Of a stretch of 64,000 bases of DNA, positions 26,794 through 38,142 are shown piece by piece; position 1 is the stretch's first letter, and every line of letters begins with the position of its first letter. A program made the translations under genes and the position numbers. The stretch spans positions 1-64,000 of the forward strand of contig NZ_PPPU01000025.1 in NCBI RefSeq assembly GCF_006483455.1, read 5' to 3'. This DNA comes from Methylomonas koyamae (GTDB taxonomy: Bacteria > Pseudomonadota > Gammaproteobacteria > Methylococcales > Methylomonadaceae). The notes below the pieces were generated by a model. It did no database searches. It saw nothing but the letters and a program-made list of their open reading frames with translations, and was not told where the DNA came from.

Positions 26794-27321
26794 TTAGTGA
26801 GTTTGTAGCGGGTGTTGTTCGGCGAACTGGTCGCGTACGGTAAATACGGCAGCGCGCACGTATTCGCGGATTTCGATCAGCGCGTTTTCGTCGTCTTCTT
26901 CGCCAAGGTCGCTGTCGATTTTAGTCAGTTCGATCATGTCCCGCATCACCTCGGCCGTGTCGCCCGGCCAGTCGGCGTCGGTTTGGGCGTAGCCTACGCC
27001 GAACAGAAATCCCTGGCACCAACAGCGCAGGGCTTCGACCTGTTCCGCCAATGCCTCGTCCTCGTCCGGCAGCAGCAAGTCGAACGCGAATTCGTCGTTT
27101 TGATTTTCCAGTAAAGTGCGGGTTTGTTCGAAGACGCCGCACAGCAGGTTTTTGTCTCCCTCAATCAATTGTTCAATCTCGGCAAACAATTCCCGGAGCC
27201 AGTTTTCCACGTCGGCTTTAATTTCGACGCAGAGCATGCCGGTAGCGACGCCGTGTGCCTCCGCGGCGCCGACGTCCGCGTCGTGTTGTTGCAGAATTTC
27301 GCTGATCGCGCTGTATGTCAT
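26794..27321 (-). CDS. ygfB: UPF0149 (YgfB-like) family protein
   Basis: An acidic protein of about 175 residues starting MTYSAISEILQQHDADV. The ATG at 27321 fits the family start better than a longer open frame reaching 27354. The conserved family features are the EAHGVATGMLC segment and WCQGFLFGVGYAQTD. The fold is all-helical; in Pseudomonas a member affects antibiotic resistance gene expression, but the general role is unclear. It is the first gene of the ygfB-pepP-ubiH operon, divergent from the zapB-like gene. Confidence 0.9.
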   Translation of the reverse strand: MTYSAISEILQQHDADVGAAEAHGVATGMLCVEIKADVENWLRELFAEIEQLIEGDKNLLCGVFEQTRTLLENQNDEFAFDLLLPDEDEALAEQVEALRCWCQGFLFGVGYAQTDADWPGDTAEVMRDMIELTKIDSDLGEEDDENALIEIREYVRAAVFTVRDQFAEQHPLQTH

Positions 27322-27426
27322 TGGATACGTGTTTCCTGTCAAGGAGCTGTTCAAATACCTGGCTTATGCTAACATTCCTAGCCGAACGTGAGGATTATAA
27401 CGTCATATCAGCCCATACTTCTGACT

Positions 27427-27654
27427 ATGTCTCAACTCGAAAAAGATCCGTCTACCGAACTCGAAGCGCTGGAAAATAAACTGGATGTGCTGATCGCTCA
27501 GTTCAATCAAGTCAAAAATGAGAACAAGTCGTTGAAAGTCAAACAGGATGCCTTGGTTAAGGAGAAAGCCAAATTGCTGGAAAAAACCACGCTGGCCAAA
27601 GCCCGAGTCGAAGCGATGATCGCTCGCCTGAAAGCGATGGAACACGACTCATGA
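27427..27654 (+). CDS. ZapB-like coiled-coil cell division protein (TIGR02449-type)
   Basis: A protein of 75 residues that is almost wholly coiled coil (LEALENKLDVLIAQFNQVK, then NKSLKVKQDALVKEKAKLLEK). It matches the short family found next to zapA in gammaproteobacteria and is thought to be ZapB-like, linking ZapA-bound FtsZ bundles. The ATG at 27427 is chosen as the start of the conserved part over an upstream alternative at 27388. It overlaps zapA by four bases (ATGA). Confidence 0.85.
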   Translation: MSQLEKDPSTELEALENKLDVLIAQFNQVKNENKSLKVKQDALVKEKAKLLEKTTLAKARVEAMIARLKAMEHDS

Positions 27655-27947
27655 GTAAAGCCGTTCACCCCGTCTCGTTGAATATTCTGGACAAGGAATA
27701 CAAGATCGCCTGTGCGCCGGACGAGAGAGATTCGTTGATTAGTTCCGCTCGCGAGCTCGACAAGCAAATGCGCAAGATCCGCGACACCGGTAAAGTCAGC
27801 GGGGCCGACCGTATTGCCGTGCTGGCGGCGTTGAATCTGGCTCACGATTGGGCTGCGGAAGCCCATAAGCCCACCGGCGACAGCGATATGGCGAATCGCT
27901 TGGCAGATTTGCGCATCAAAATAGAAAACGTTTTGGAAAACCCGTAA
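27651..27947 (+). CDS. zapA: Cell division protein ZapA
   Basis: A protein of 98 residues that crosslinks FtsZ filaments at the division ring. The N-terminal beta-hairpin VSLNILDKEYKIACAPDERD is followed by LISSARELDKQMRKIRD and the long C-terminal helix carrying DRIAVLAALNLAHD, the family signature. It is translationally coupled to the upstream coiled-coil gene. The 6S RNA begins about 20 bases after its stop codon, the standard gene order in gammaproteobacteria. Confidence 0.95.
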   Translation: MSKAVHPVSLNILDKEYKIACAPDERDSLISSARELDKQMRKIRDTGKVSGADRIAVLAALNLAHDWAAEAHKPTGDSDMANRLADLRIKIENVLENP

Positions 27948-27965
27948 ATCCGGTAAACTACAAGT

Positions 27966-28148
27966 CCAATCTCCTGCAGCGTTCGAGCAGTACTGGGTGT
28001 TTCCTGAACCTGCATTTGCCCCGGAAGCTTTTTACCCGTCATGGTGTGCATGCCTGTTCGCTCAGGAAGCCTGATTGGCGGGAATCGGTTTCCACTTGAA
28101 CCTCCGGTTCAAGGACGAAAGTATCAGACGGCGCAGGCGGGAGATCTC
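27966..28148 (+). ncRNA. ssrS: 6S RNA
   Basis: The region directly after zapA folds as 6S RNA, the sigma-70 holoenzyme decoy that mimics an open promoter in stationary phase. The ends pair (aTCTCCTGCaGCG near 27970 with GCGCAGGCGGGAGA near 28135). The hallmark terminal-stem hairpin CTTGAACC with GGTTCAAG is at about 28095-28113. Central-bubble flanking segments such as GTGTTTCCTGAACC and GCTCAGGAAGCCT match the family. The ends are estimates of plus or minus five bases. In enterobacteria ygfA (5-formyl-THF cyclo-ligase) follows; here it does not. Confidence 0.9.
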
Positions 28149-28565
28149 TTTACCTTTCAAATCCCGCTCTTCTTCCCCCAAATAAAGTTTCGGATGGCGT
28201 TGGTTTTGCTGCGCCTATTGCGCCTGGGCGCCAGTCTCAAGACTGACCGATCCGCTCTCAGCTGCAATATCCAAGTGCCGCCGCGCTATGTGGCTTTCGT
28301 GATGAGCGCCACATATTTAAATTCAATTTGAAGTCGGTTTTTTATTATTCGGCCTATGTCTCGGAAATCCGGTTTTTTGTGCGGAAGCCTATGGTTTTTT
28401 GGTTGAAATATGCGAAATGTATTAAATAACGGAAGATCGGTGCTGGCAGTAACTGAAGTTTTGGATTTTACTTAACTCACGTTGCCGCTTGAGGTGGCGA
28501 GAATGGATTTAACAGCGTTTTGGGTCGGACGTGTTTGCATATTAATTTATCGTAGGGTGGTCGCA
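28149..28565. other. Gene-free stretch downstream of 6S RNA
   Basis: About 420 AT-rich bases. It contains a stem-loop at 28287-28315 (TATGTGGC with GCCACATA, 13-base loop) followed by TTTAAATT, a possible transcript end. No coding sequence is supported and ygfA is absent. Confidence 0.4.
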
Positions 28566-28727
28566 ATGAATGAATTTAAAAAAGACGTGTTTGTTGGCTT
28601 GGTTTCTTTCTCCGGCATACTGAGTTTTATTTTCGGGCAATTTATAATTTCAACCATGCTGTTCGGTATCGCCGCGCTTTCCAGCAACATGGTACTGGAA
28701 AGTCGCGCCAAGCTTGAAAGGTTTTAA
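28566..28727 (+). CDS. Small membrane protein of unknown function
   Basis: A protein of 53 residues (MNEFKKDVFVGLVSFSGILS onward) with one or two hydrophobic segments (about residues 8-45) and a charged tail SRAKLERF. The ATG at 28566 follows gtagggtgg; an in-frame ATG at 28503 would add 21 residues. A strong intrinsic terminator lies 59 bases after the stop, which supports a real transcript. No family is recognised. Confidence 0.45.
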   Translation: MNEFKKDVFVGLVSFSGILSFIFGQFIISTMLFGIAALSSNMVLESRAKLERF

Positions 28728-28786
28728 AAGTTTCTCCATTTGGCGGAGATTCGCAGGTAGATATTCTAAATATTTGCTTGCTTTTG

Positions 28787-28821
28787 CTCCCGTATCGGCC
28801 CTCCGGTACGGGAGTTTTTTT
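28787..28821 (+). terminator. Intrinsic terminator
   Basis: CTCCCGTA pairs with TACGGGAG. The stem continues through a T-G wobble into CGG with CCG, closing a four-base loop, and seven T residues follow (28815-28821). It is the strongest terminator in this part of the window and ends the small membrane protein transcript. Confidence 0.85.
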
Positions 28822-28890
28822 ATGCCAAATACCCTGGTACAGACAATTGCGAAGATAGTATTGCAATCACCGGTTCGCGCTGCCGGTTTT

Positions 28891-30198
28891 TTATTGCTTC
28901 CGTAAAAACTCCAGTTTATCTTTTATCTTTACTTCCAGGCCGCGTTCTACCGGAAAATAATAACGTTTGCCTTTTAAAGGTTCCGGTAAATAGTTTTCGC
29001 CGGCGGCATAGGCGTTTTTCTCGTCGTGAGCGTAACGATACTCGGCGCCGTGTCCCAGTTCTTTCATGAGTTTGGTTGGCGCATTGCGCAAATGGATCGG
29101 CACCTCCAGCGAGCCGCTGGTTCGAGCATCGGCCATTGCCGCCTTATAAGCGACGTATACGGCATTGCTTTTCGGCGCACAGGCCAGATAGACGATGGCT
29201 TGCGCCAGCGACAACTCGCCTTCCGGGCTGCCCAGGCGCTCGTAGGCGTGAGCGGCATTCAGCGCCAGTTCCAGCCCGCGCGGGTCGGCGTTGCCGATGT
29301 CTTCCGACGCCATCCGCACCACCCGGCGGGCGATGTATAACGGGTCGCAACCGCCCTCTATCATCCGGCAGAACCAGTACAATGCCGCGTCCGGGTCGGT
29401 GCCGCGCACCGATTTGTGCAGCGCGGAAATCTGGTCGTAGAAAATATCCCCGCCCTTGTCGAAACGAGCCGCATGGCCTTGCAAAACTTCGCCGATCACC
29501 CCGCGGTCGACGACTTCCCGGTCGTCCACGGTTTCCGCCAGGTCGGCGGCGATTTGCAGAATGTTAAGGCAGCGGCGGGCGTCGCCGTCGGCCGCCTTGG
29601 CGATCATTGTCAGCACGTCGTCGCTGATTGCCAGTTTGCGCTTACCCAAACCGCGGGTTGGATCGGTCAACGCTTGGTGCAGAAGGTCCACCAAATCCTC
29701 GGCTTCGATGCTGCGCATCACGTAAACCCGTAGCCTTGATAGCAGCGCGTTGTTGAGTTCGAACGACGGATTTTCGGTGGTGGCGCCGAATAGGATGATC
29801 GCACCGCTCTCGATCGGCGCCAGCAAGGAATCCTGCTGGCTTTTCGAGAAGCGGTGGATCTCGTCGATAAACACCACGGTGTTCAGATTCCGGCTGAGCT
29901 TGACCTCCTCGGCCTCCGCCACCGCGGCGCGGATTTCCTTGACCCCGGCCATCACCGCCGACAGTTCGATGAAATGGCAATGCGCGCTGGCGGCGATAAT
30001 TTTCGCCAGCGTGGTCTTGCCAACGCCCGGCGGCCCCCAAAACACCAGCGAATGCGGCACGCCCTGGTCAATCGCGGCGCGGAGCGACTTGCCCTTCGCC
30101 AGCAAATGCTGCTGGCCGATGTATTGGTCCAGATTGGTCGGACGCATGCGGGCGGCCAAGGGCGCGTGCGGATTGATGTCGAAGGCGGTCTGGTTCAT
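28891..30198 (-). CDS. rarA: Replication-associated recombination protein A (RarA/MgsA)
   Basis: An AAA+ ATPase of 435 residues related to clamp-loader subunits and eukaryotic WRNIP1. It acts at stalled replication forks. Walker A is GPPGVGKTTLAK (about residue 54), Walker B and neighbours are VVFIDEIHRFSKSQQD, sensor 1 is LFGATTENPSFE, and an arginine finger region follows (NALLSRLRVY). The C-terminal tetramerisation domain includes GCDPLYIARRVVRMASEDIG. Length is normal. It is divergent from accA over 81 bases. Confidence 0.96.
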   Translation of the reverse strand: MNQTAFDINPHAPLAARMRPTNLDQYIGQQHLLAKGKSLRAAIDQGVPHSLVFWGPPGVGKTTLAKIIAASAHCHFIELSAVMAGVKEIRAAVAEAEEVKLSRNLNTVVFIDEIHRFSKSQQDSLLAPIESGAIILFGATTENPSFELNNALLSRLRVYVMRSIEAEDLVDLLHQALTDPTRGLGKRKLAISDDVLTMIAKAADGDARRCLNILQIAADLAETVDDREVVDRGVIGEVLQGHAARFDKGGDIFYDQISALHKSVRGTDPDAALYWFCRMIEGGCDPLYIARRVVRMASEDIGNADPRGLELALNAAHAYERLGSPEGELSLAQAIVYLACAPKSNAVYVAYKAAMADARTSGSLEVPIHLRNAPTKLMKELGHGAEYRYAHDEKNAYAAGENYLPEPLKGKRYYFPVERGLEVKIKDKLEFLRKQ

Positions 30199-30279
30199 GA
30201 TCCGGTAAAACTGATAGGCAATGGCAGCATTTTTCTTTAAAATCGCCGGCCATTTTATTGATTCTCTGGCCGGATTGAC

Positions 30280-31257
30280 ATGGATTTAAAATTCTTAGAT
30301 TTCGAACAGCCCATCGCCGAATTGCAAGCCAAAATCGAAGAGCTGCGCAAGGTGGAGCTGGACAACAATTTCGACATTTCCGAGACACTGAAACAGCTCG
30401 AGCAAAAATGCGAAATGCTGACCGAGAGCATTTTCAGCAACCTGTCCGACTGGCAGATTTCGCAATTGTCCCGCCATCCTGGCCGTCCCTACACATTAGA
30501 TTACGTCAATCTGATGTTCACCGACTTCCACGAACTGCACGGTGACCGGGCGTTTGCCGACGATCAGGCCATCGTCTGCGGCTTGGCGCGGCTGGAAGGT
30601 CAGCCGGTGGTGGTGATCGGTCACCAAAAAGGTCGCGACACCAAGGAAAAAATCCATCGCAACTTCGGCATGCCGCGTCCGGAGGGTTATCGCAAAGCCT
30701 TGCGGGTCATGAAGATGGCCGAGCGTTTCAAGCTGCCGATTATCTGCCTGATCGACACTCCGGGCGCCTATCCCGGCATTGGCGCTGAGGAACGCGGCCA
30801 AAGCGAGGCGATTGCACGCAATCTGTTCGAAATGTCCAAATTGCGCACGCCGATCATCTGCACGGTCATCGGCGAAGGCGGCTCCGGCGGCGCGCTGGCG
30901 ATTGGCGTTGGCGACCGCTTGTTGATGCTGGAATACAGCACCTACGCGGTCATTTCGCCGGAAGGTTGTGCCTCGATTTTATGGAAAAGCGCCGACAAAG
31001 CCCAGTTGGCGGCGGAAGCCATGGGCATTACCTCCGACCGGGTGCGCGAGCAAGGCTTTTTGGACGAGGTGGTGCGTGAGCCGGTCGGCGGCGGTCACCG
31101 TAATTTTCAGAAGATTGCCGAAAATTTGCAGGAGGCGTTATTGCGGCACTTGGCGGAATTGAACCAGGAGGCGGCTGCTAACATGGATCAAATGTTGGAA
31201 AAACGCTACCAGCGGATCATGCGCTTTGGCTCCTACATTGAAGAGCCGGTTAAATAG
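30280..31257 (+). CDS. accA: Acetyl-CoA carboxylase, carboxyltransferase alpha subunit
   Basis: A subunit of 325 residues of the carboxyltransferase that moves carboxyl from biotin to acetyl-CoA, making malonyl-CoA for fatty acid synthesis; it pairs with AccD. The N-terminal helical hairpin ([20 protein letters not shown]) is followed by the crotonase-like core with [53 protein letters not shown] and [12 protein letters not shown]. Length and motifs are standard. A terminator follows and abuts tilS. Confidence 0.97.
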   Translation: MDLKFLDFEQPIAELQAKIEELRKVELDNNFDISETLKQLEQKCEMLTESIFSNLSDWQISQLSRHPGRPYTLDYVNLMFTDFHELHGDRAFADDQAIVCGLARLEGQPVVVIGHQKGRDTKEKIHRNFGMPRPEGYRKALRVMKMAERFKLPIICLIDTPGAYPGIGAEERGQSEAIARNLFEMSKLRTPIICTVIGEGGSGGALAIGVGDRLLMLEYSTYAVISPEGCASILWKSADKAQLAAEAMGITSDRVREQGFLDEVVREPVGGGHRNFQKIAENLQEALLRHLAELNQEAAANMDQMLEKRYQRIMRFGSYIEEPVK

Positions 31258-31282
31258 TCCGGCCACGTTCGTCCGTTTAGAC

Positions 31283-31311
31283 AAAAGGCCGGCTGCGTTC
31301 GGCCTTTTTTT
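31283..31311 (+). terminator. Intrinsic terminator abutting the tilS start codon
   Basis: AAAAGGCCG pairs with CGGCCTTTT (8-base loop), with T residues running to 31311. The next base is the A of the tilS ATG. It fits an accA terminator, but leaves no room for a tilS ribosome binding site outside the stem. Confidence 0.8.
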
Positions 31312-32670
31312 ATGAACCCGAAAATCTCTAGTCTCGACCCGCGTCTGATCACTGCGCTATTGCCGCCGGATTGTCGAACGGTTTACGTGGCCTATAGCGG
31401 CGGTGTGGATTCGCATGTGTTGCTCCATTTGGCCGCAGTCGGAGCCGGACTACAAGAGCGCATTGTCGCCGTATACGTCAACCACGGTTTGCAAGCCAGC
31501 GCCGATGCGTGGGGCGAGCATTGCCGCCGCCAGTGCCTGGAATTGCGGGTGGCGTTTCAAATTGTCAAGGTCGATGCCGTTGCCCGAAACGGTGAAGGCC
31601 CCGAGGCTGCGGCGCGCGAAGCAAGGTACCGGGCTTTGCGTCCATTGTTGGAGGAGGGCGACGTGTTGTTGCTGGCGCAACATCGCGAGGACCAAGCGGA
31701 GACGTTGTTGCTGCAATTGTTCAGGGGGGCGGGGGTGGCCGGCTTGGCTGGCATGCCTGTCGATGCGGCATTTGGCCGCGGGCGTATGCTGCGGCCTTTT
31801 TTGGATACGTCCAAAAAAGATATCTGCGACTATGCGCGCGCCAATCATCTGCAATGGGTGGATGATCCGAGTAACCAAAGCAGCGATTTCGATCGCAACT
31901 TTCTGCGCAATCAAATCCTGCCGTTGTTGAAGCAGCGCTGGCCGGCGCTGGATAAAACAGTGGCGCGTTCGGCCGCGCATTGCGGCGAAGCCTCACGGAT
32001 GTTAGAGGATTGGGTAGGACCGGTTTTGGCGGAAATGCTCGACCCTGAAAGCAAAAGTATCTGTCTTGCCGGTTTAAGCCGGCTCAGCGAGTCGCAGCGC
32101 CGCGTTGTGTTGCGGAAGTGGCTGACCTCCTTCGGGTTGAAGCCGCCGAGTGCCACAGTGATAGATGCGCTGACGGCACAATTCGCCAACCGCCAGGGTA
32201 AAACATCGGCGCCGCAGCTCCAAATTCAGGGGTATCATGTCCTCGGTTATCGGCAAAAATTGTTTTGCATCCCGGCGGCCGCGTTGGATAAATTCGCAGG
32301 TAATTTGTTGTGGCCGAAACCGGATGCCCGGTTAGATTTGGGAAACGGCTATGGCTTGGTCAGGGCGGAAGCCTGTTCCGGAATCGCCAAGGCTCATTGG
32401 GACGGAGCCGAAGTGTCGGTAAAGGCTCGAGTTGGCGGCGAAAAGCTCAAGTTACCCGGACGTGCTGGGCATCATTGCCTGAAGAAGTTGTACCAGGAGG
32501 CGGCTATTCCGCCCTGGGAACGTAATCAGCGGCCGTTGCTCTATATAGACGGGCGTCTGGCGGCGGTAGCGGGCTTATGGGTCGCGGAATGGGCTTGGGC
32601 CAGCGGTGAGGCGGCTTGTTATCGAGTGGATTGGAAGGCCAGTCGCTGGCTTGATGATTCCGTTTTTTGA
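31312..32670 (+). CDS. tilS: tRNA(Ile)-lysidine synthetase
   Basis: An enzyme of 452 residues that attaches lysine to C34 of the CAU-anticodon isoleucine tRNA, so that it reads AUA. The PP-loop motif SGGVDS is in VYVAYSGGVDSHVLLHL at about residue 29. HREDQAETLLLQLFRGAGV and a C-terminal lysidine-synthetase domain (LKLPGRAGHHCLKKLYQEA) follow. The ATG begins immediately after the T-run of a terminator and no ribosome binding site is visible, so translation may be leaderless or may start differently. Later in-frame starts would remove residues close to the PP-loop. It is often paired with accA. Confidence 0.93.
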   Translation: MNPKISSLDPRLITALLPPDCRTVYVAYSGGVDSHVLLHLAAVGAGLQERIVAVYVNHGLQASADAWGEHCRRQCLELRVAFQIVKVDAVARNGEGPEAAAREARYRALRPLLEEGDVLLLAQHREDQAETLLLQLFRGAGVAGLAGMPVDAAFGRGRMLRPFLDTSKKDICDYARANHLQWVDDPSNQSSDFDRNFLRNQILPLLKQRWPALDKTVARSAAHCGEASRMLEDWVGPVLAEMLDPESKSICLAGLSRLSESQRRVVLRKWLTSFGLKPPSATVIDALTAQFANRQGKTSAPQLQIQGYHVLGYRQKLFCIPAAALDKFAGNLLWPKPDARLDLGNGYGLVRAEACSGIAKAHWDGAEVSVKARVGGEKLKLPGRAGHHCLKKLYQEAAIPPWERNQRPLLYIDGRLAAVAGLWVAEWAWASGEAACYRVDWKASRWLDDSVF

Positions 32671-32683
32671 CCAGGGGGTGGAG

Positions 32684-32872
32684 ATGTTTCCGGATGTTCT
32701 GCAGAGTGCGATTGTCGGGATGATGGTGGCGATCCCGACCATCGTGGTTTATAAAAAGGCCGGTTTGCATCCGGCTTGGGCTGCGTTGGTATTTTTGCCG
32801 GTGTTCGGCTTGTTGTTGGTATTCTTGCAGTTGGCGTTCCAAGGATGGCCTAGCCTGAAACAGGAGCGGTGA
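32684..32872 (+). CDS. Small two-span membrane protein, copy 1
   Basis: A protein of 62 residues (MFPDVLQSAIVGMM start). Two hydrophobic segments flank a KKAGLHPAW turn, and the tail reads FQGWPSLKQER. The ATG at 32684 follows gggggtggag; longer in-frame starts exist inside tilS. It is related to the next protein: both have KAG, a W, a proline-valine or proline-phenylalanine segment and a WP[SN]L tail at the same spacing. The KAG...W...P pattern recalls small DUF5684-like proteins. The function is unknown. Confidence 0.65.
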   Translation: MFPDVLQSAIVGMMVAIPTIVVYKKAGLHPAWAALVFLPVFGLLLVFLQLAFQGWPSLKQER

Positions 32873-32874
32873 CC

Positions 32875-33069
32875 ATGGAATTGTTTTTTATCCTTTTGCC
32901 GGCCTACATTCTCTTCTGTCTTTGGCTGGGCAATCGCATTTTGCAAAAAGCCGGGTTCGACGGGCGTTGGGTGCTAGTGTTGCTAGTGCCGGTGGTGAAC
33001 ATCATCATGATTTGGGTGTTCGCATTCAGCTCCTGGCCGAATTTGCGGTCGGACGCAAAGTTGGAATGA
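32875..33069 (+). CDS. Small two-span membrane protein, copy 2
   Basis: A protein of 64 residues (MELFFILLPAYILF start). It contains QKAGFDGRW, VPVVNIIMIW and a WPNLRSD tail, paralogous to the preceding gene. The start is taken as the ATG at 32875 because aggag lies eight bases before it; a GTG at 32869 would sit too close. The gap to copy 1 is two bases, so they are co-translated. Function unknown. Confidence 0.65.
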   Translation: MELFFILLPAYILFCLWLGNRILQKAGFDGRWVLVLLVPVVNIIMIWVFAFSSWPNLRSDAKLE

Positions 33070-33209
33070 TCGGGAGTTGCCGGCCTGTTAAGCAAAGTCG
33101 GCCTTCGGGTTCCACTGTGGTGCTGTTTGGATTGATCGGTCTAATTTAGCGGCAAGCTGCGGCCAAAGCTGCTAAAATCGTCGTTTGTTTTGATCCTGCT
33201 ATTCGCTAA

Positions 33210-34868
<1,659 letters not shown>

Positions 34869-34880
34869 TCAAGGTCAAGC

Positions 34881-35717
34881 ATGCAACTTTGCAATTTCGA
34901 AGCCGGACTCGACAAACCGTTATTTCTGATCGCCGGCACTTGCGTCATCGAAAGCGAACAAATGACGCTGGATACCGCCGGTAAACTCAAGGAAATCACC
35001 GACGAGCTCGGCATCCCGTTTATTTACAAATCCTCGTTCGACAAAGCCAATCGCTCGTCGATGAGCAGTTTCCGCGGCCTGGGCCTGGAAACCGGCTTGC
35101 AGATTCTGGAAAAGGTCAAGCAACAACTGAATGTGCCGGTATTGACCGACGTGCATGAGGACACGCCGCTGGCCGAAGTTGCCGCCGTCGTCGACGTGAT
35201 GCAAACTCCGGCTTTCCTGTGCCGGCAAACCAATTTCATCCAAAGTGTCGCCGCCCAAGGCATACCGGTCAATATCAAGAAAGGCCAGTTCATGGCGCCC
35301 TGGGACATGGGCAATGTGGTTGCCAAGGCCAAGGCTACCGGTAACGACAAGATCATGGTCTGCGAGCGCGGTGTCTCGTTCGGTTACAACAATCTGGTGT
35401 CCGATATGCGTTCGCTGGCAGTGATGCGCGACACTGATTGTCCGGTCGTGTTCGACGCCACCCACTCGGTGCAGTTACCGGGTGGGCAGGGCAGTTGTTC
35501 CGGCGGCCAGCGCGAGCATGTGCCGGTATTGGCGCGGGCGGCAGTGGCGGTCGGCGTTGCCGGCCTGTTCATGGAGACCCATCCGAAGCCGGAAGAAGCC
35601 CTGAGCGACGGCCCCAACTCCTGGCCGCTGCACCGGATGCAAGAATTGCTGGAAACCTTGATGACCATAGACCGCGCCGTTAAAGCTCAGGCCTTCATCG
35701 AAACCACCTTAGGCTGA
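34881..35717 (+). CDS. kdsA: 3-deoxy-8-phosphooctulonate (KDO-8-P) synthase
   Basis: An enzyme of 278 residues that condenses phosphoenolpyruvate with arabinose 5-phosphate, the first committed step to KDO for lipopolysaccharide. Family features are [74 protein letters not shown] and [11 protein letters not shown]. It lacks the extra metal-site cysteine at the usual position, so it is probably the metal-independent class; that is inference. It sits 12 bases after pyrG and feeds an enolase-linked PEP pool with its neighbour eno. Confidence 0.97.
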   Translation: MQLCNFEAGLDKPLFLIAGTCVIESEQMTLDTAGKLKEITDELGIPFIYKSSFDKANRSSMSSFRGLGLETGLQILEKVKQQLNVPVLTDVHEDTPLAEVAAVVDVMQTPAFLCRQTNFIQSVAAQGIPVNIKKGQFMAPWDMGNVVAKAKATGNDKIMVCERGVSFGYNNLVSDMRSLAVMRDTDCPVVFDATHSVQLPGGQGSCSGGQREHVPVLARAAVAVGVAGLFMETHPKPEEALSDGPNSWPLHRMQELLETLMTIDRAVKAQAFIETTLG

Positions 35718-35733
35718 AATAATTAATAACTAA

Positions 35734-37044
<1,311 letters not shown>

Positions 37045-37048
37045 AAGC

Positions 37049-37156
37049 GTAGGTTGGGTTTACCAAAGGGCATATAACGCGCTAGCCGTAACCCAACACG
37101 TCGGCTTTTAAGTTGGGTTACACCCTTCGCTACCGCTCAGGGTTAACCCAACCTAC
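37049..37156. repeat. Four-arm palindromic repeat (GTAGGTTGGGTT family)
   Basis: GTAGGTTGGGTT at 37049-37060 is inverted at 37145-37156 (AACCCAACCTAC). Inside is another pair, TAACCCAAC (37089-37097) and GTTGGGTTA (37112-37120). The same 9- to 12-base word therefore occurs four times in alternating orientation over 108 bases, filling the eno-ftsB gap. This type of motif is a dispersed intergenic repeat in many bacteria. It may be a mobile miniature element and can form a cruciform. Confidence 0.8.
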
Positions 37157-37173
37157 ATTTTCGAGATAACGCC

Positions 37174-37443
37174 ATCAAAACTCTGATCCTTGTCATCATT
37201 GTCCTGACGCTGCACTTCCAGTACCGGTTGTGGTTCGGCGATGCCAGTCTGGCGCAGATTCGCGAGTACCGTGCGCGGCTGGAGGAATTGACCAAGGAAG
37301 CTCAAGAGAAAAAAGAGCGTAACGATACTTTGTATGCCGAGGTTAAAGACTTGCGCAAGGGTCTGGAAACCATCGAAGAACGCGCCCGCTACGAACTGGG
37401 CATGATCAAGGAAAACGAAACTTTCTTTCAAGTGCTGGAATAG
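37174..37443 (+). CDS. ftsB: Cell division protein FtsB, non-standard start codon
   Basis: A bitopic protein with a short N-terminal span (TLILVIIVLTLHFQYRLWFG), a coiled coil (EELTKEAQEKKERNDTLYAEV) and the conserved tail LETIEERARYELGMIKENET. It links FtsQ, FtsL and the septal synthase. The family start aligns with codon ATC at 37174, giving IKTLILVI. No ATG, GTG or TTG lies between the in-frame stop at 37144 and that point. The TTG at 37228 would delete most of the membrane span and is unlikely to be used. A palindromic repeat ends 17 bases before the ATC. The product, 89 residues, is essential in most relatives, so either ATC is used or the base is mutated. Confidence 0.85.
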   Translation: MKTLILVIIVLTLHFQYRLWFGDASLAQIREYRARLEELTKEAQEKKERNDTLYAEVKDLRKGLETIEERARYELGMIKENETFFQVLE

Positions 37444-37446
37444 CGC

Positions 37447-38142
37447 ATGAACCAAATTCCCCAATGTTGGGCCGTGGTGCCTGCAGCCGGCGTCGGCAAA
37501 CGCATGCAAGCCGATCGCCCCAAACAATATCTGCCGCTGGCCGGCAAGACCGTCATCGAGCACACCTTGAGTCGCTTGCTGGCATCCGGCGCGTTTCAAA
37601 AAGTCGCGGTGGCGATTTCGATTGAAGATCCGTACTGGCCGGAGCTGGAAATCTCCAAACATCCGGACGTGATTACCGCTCCCGGCGGCAAGGAACGCGC
37701 CGATTCGGTGTTGTCGGCTTTGAAAGCGTTGCAAGGCTTAGCTGAGGAAGGCGATTGGGTGTTGGTCCACGATGCCGCGAGGCCGTGTTTGACCGCCGCC
37801 GATATTCATCTGCAAATCGACAGCCTGAAAGATGACGCCGTAGGTGGCATCCTGGCCTTGAGTTCGCACGACACACTGAAACACGTCGACGGCGATACCA
37901 TCACTGCGACCATCGACAGAAAGCACGTCTGGCGGGCACTGACGCCGCAGATGTTCAAATACGGCATGCTGCGCGACGCGCTGCAACAGACCGAAGGCAA
38001 TCCGGCCGTGACCGACGAGGCCAGTGCGCTGGAAATCCTGGGCTTCCAGCCCAAGATCGTCGAAGGCCGCCCGGACAACATCAAAATCACCCGCCCGGAA
38101 GACCTGGCGCTGGCGCAATTCTATATGGAGCAACAAGCATGA
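37447..38142 (+). CDS. ispD: 2-C-methyl-D-erythritol 4-phosphate cytidylyltransferase
   Basis: An enzyme of 231 residues for the third step of the MEP isoprenoid pathway: CTP plus MEP gives CDP-ME. The nucleotide-binding motif is [21 protein letters not shown] at the N-terminus. [25 protein letters not shown] and the C-terminal DEASALE and RPDNIKIT segments follow. It is three bases after ftsB and overlaps ispF by four bases (ATGA). Confidence 0.97.
   Translation: MNQIPQCWAVVPAAGVGKRMQADRPKQYLPLAGKTVIEHTLSRLLASGAFQKVAVAISIEDPYWPELEISKHPDVITAPGGKERADSVLSALKALQGLAEEGDWVLVHDAARPCLTAADIHLQIDSLKDDAVGGILALSSHDTLKHVDGDTITATIDRKHVWRALTPQMFKYGMLRDALQQTEGNPAVTDEASALEILGFQPKIVEGRPDNIKITRPEDLALAQFYMEQQA

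Noticed and set aside
28041-28331. A 96-residue frame downstream of zapA
   Set aside because: It starts inside the 6S RNA, whose fold and sequence signatures are clear.
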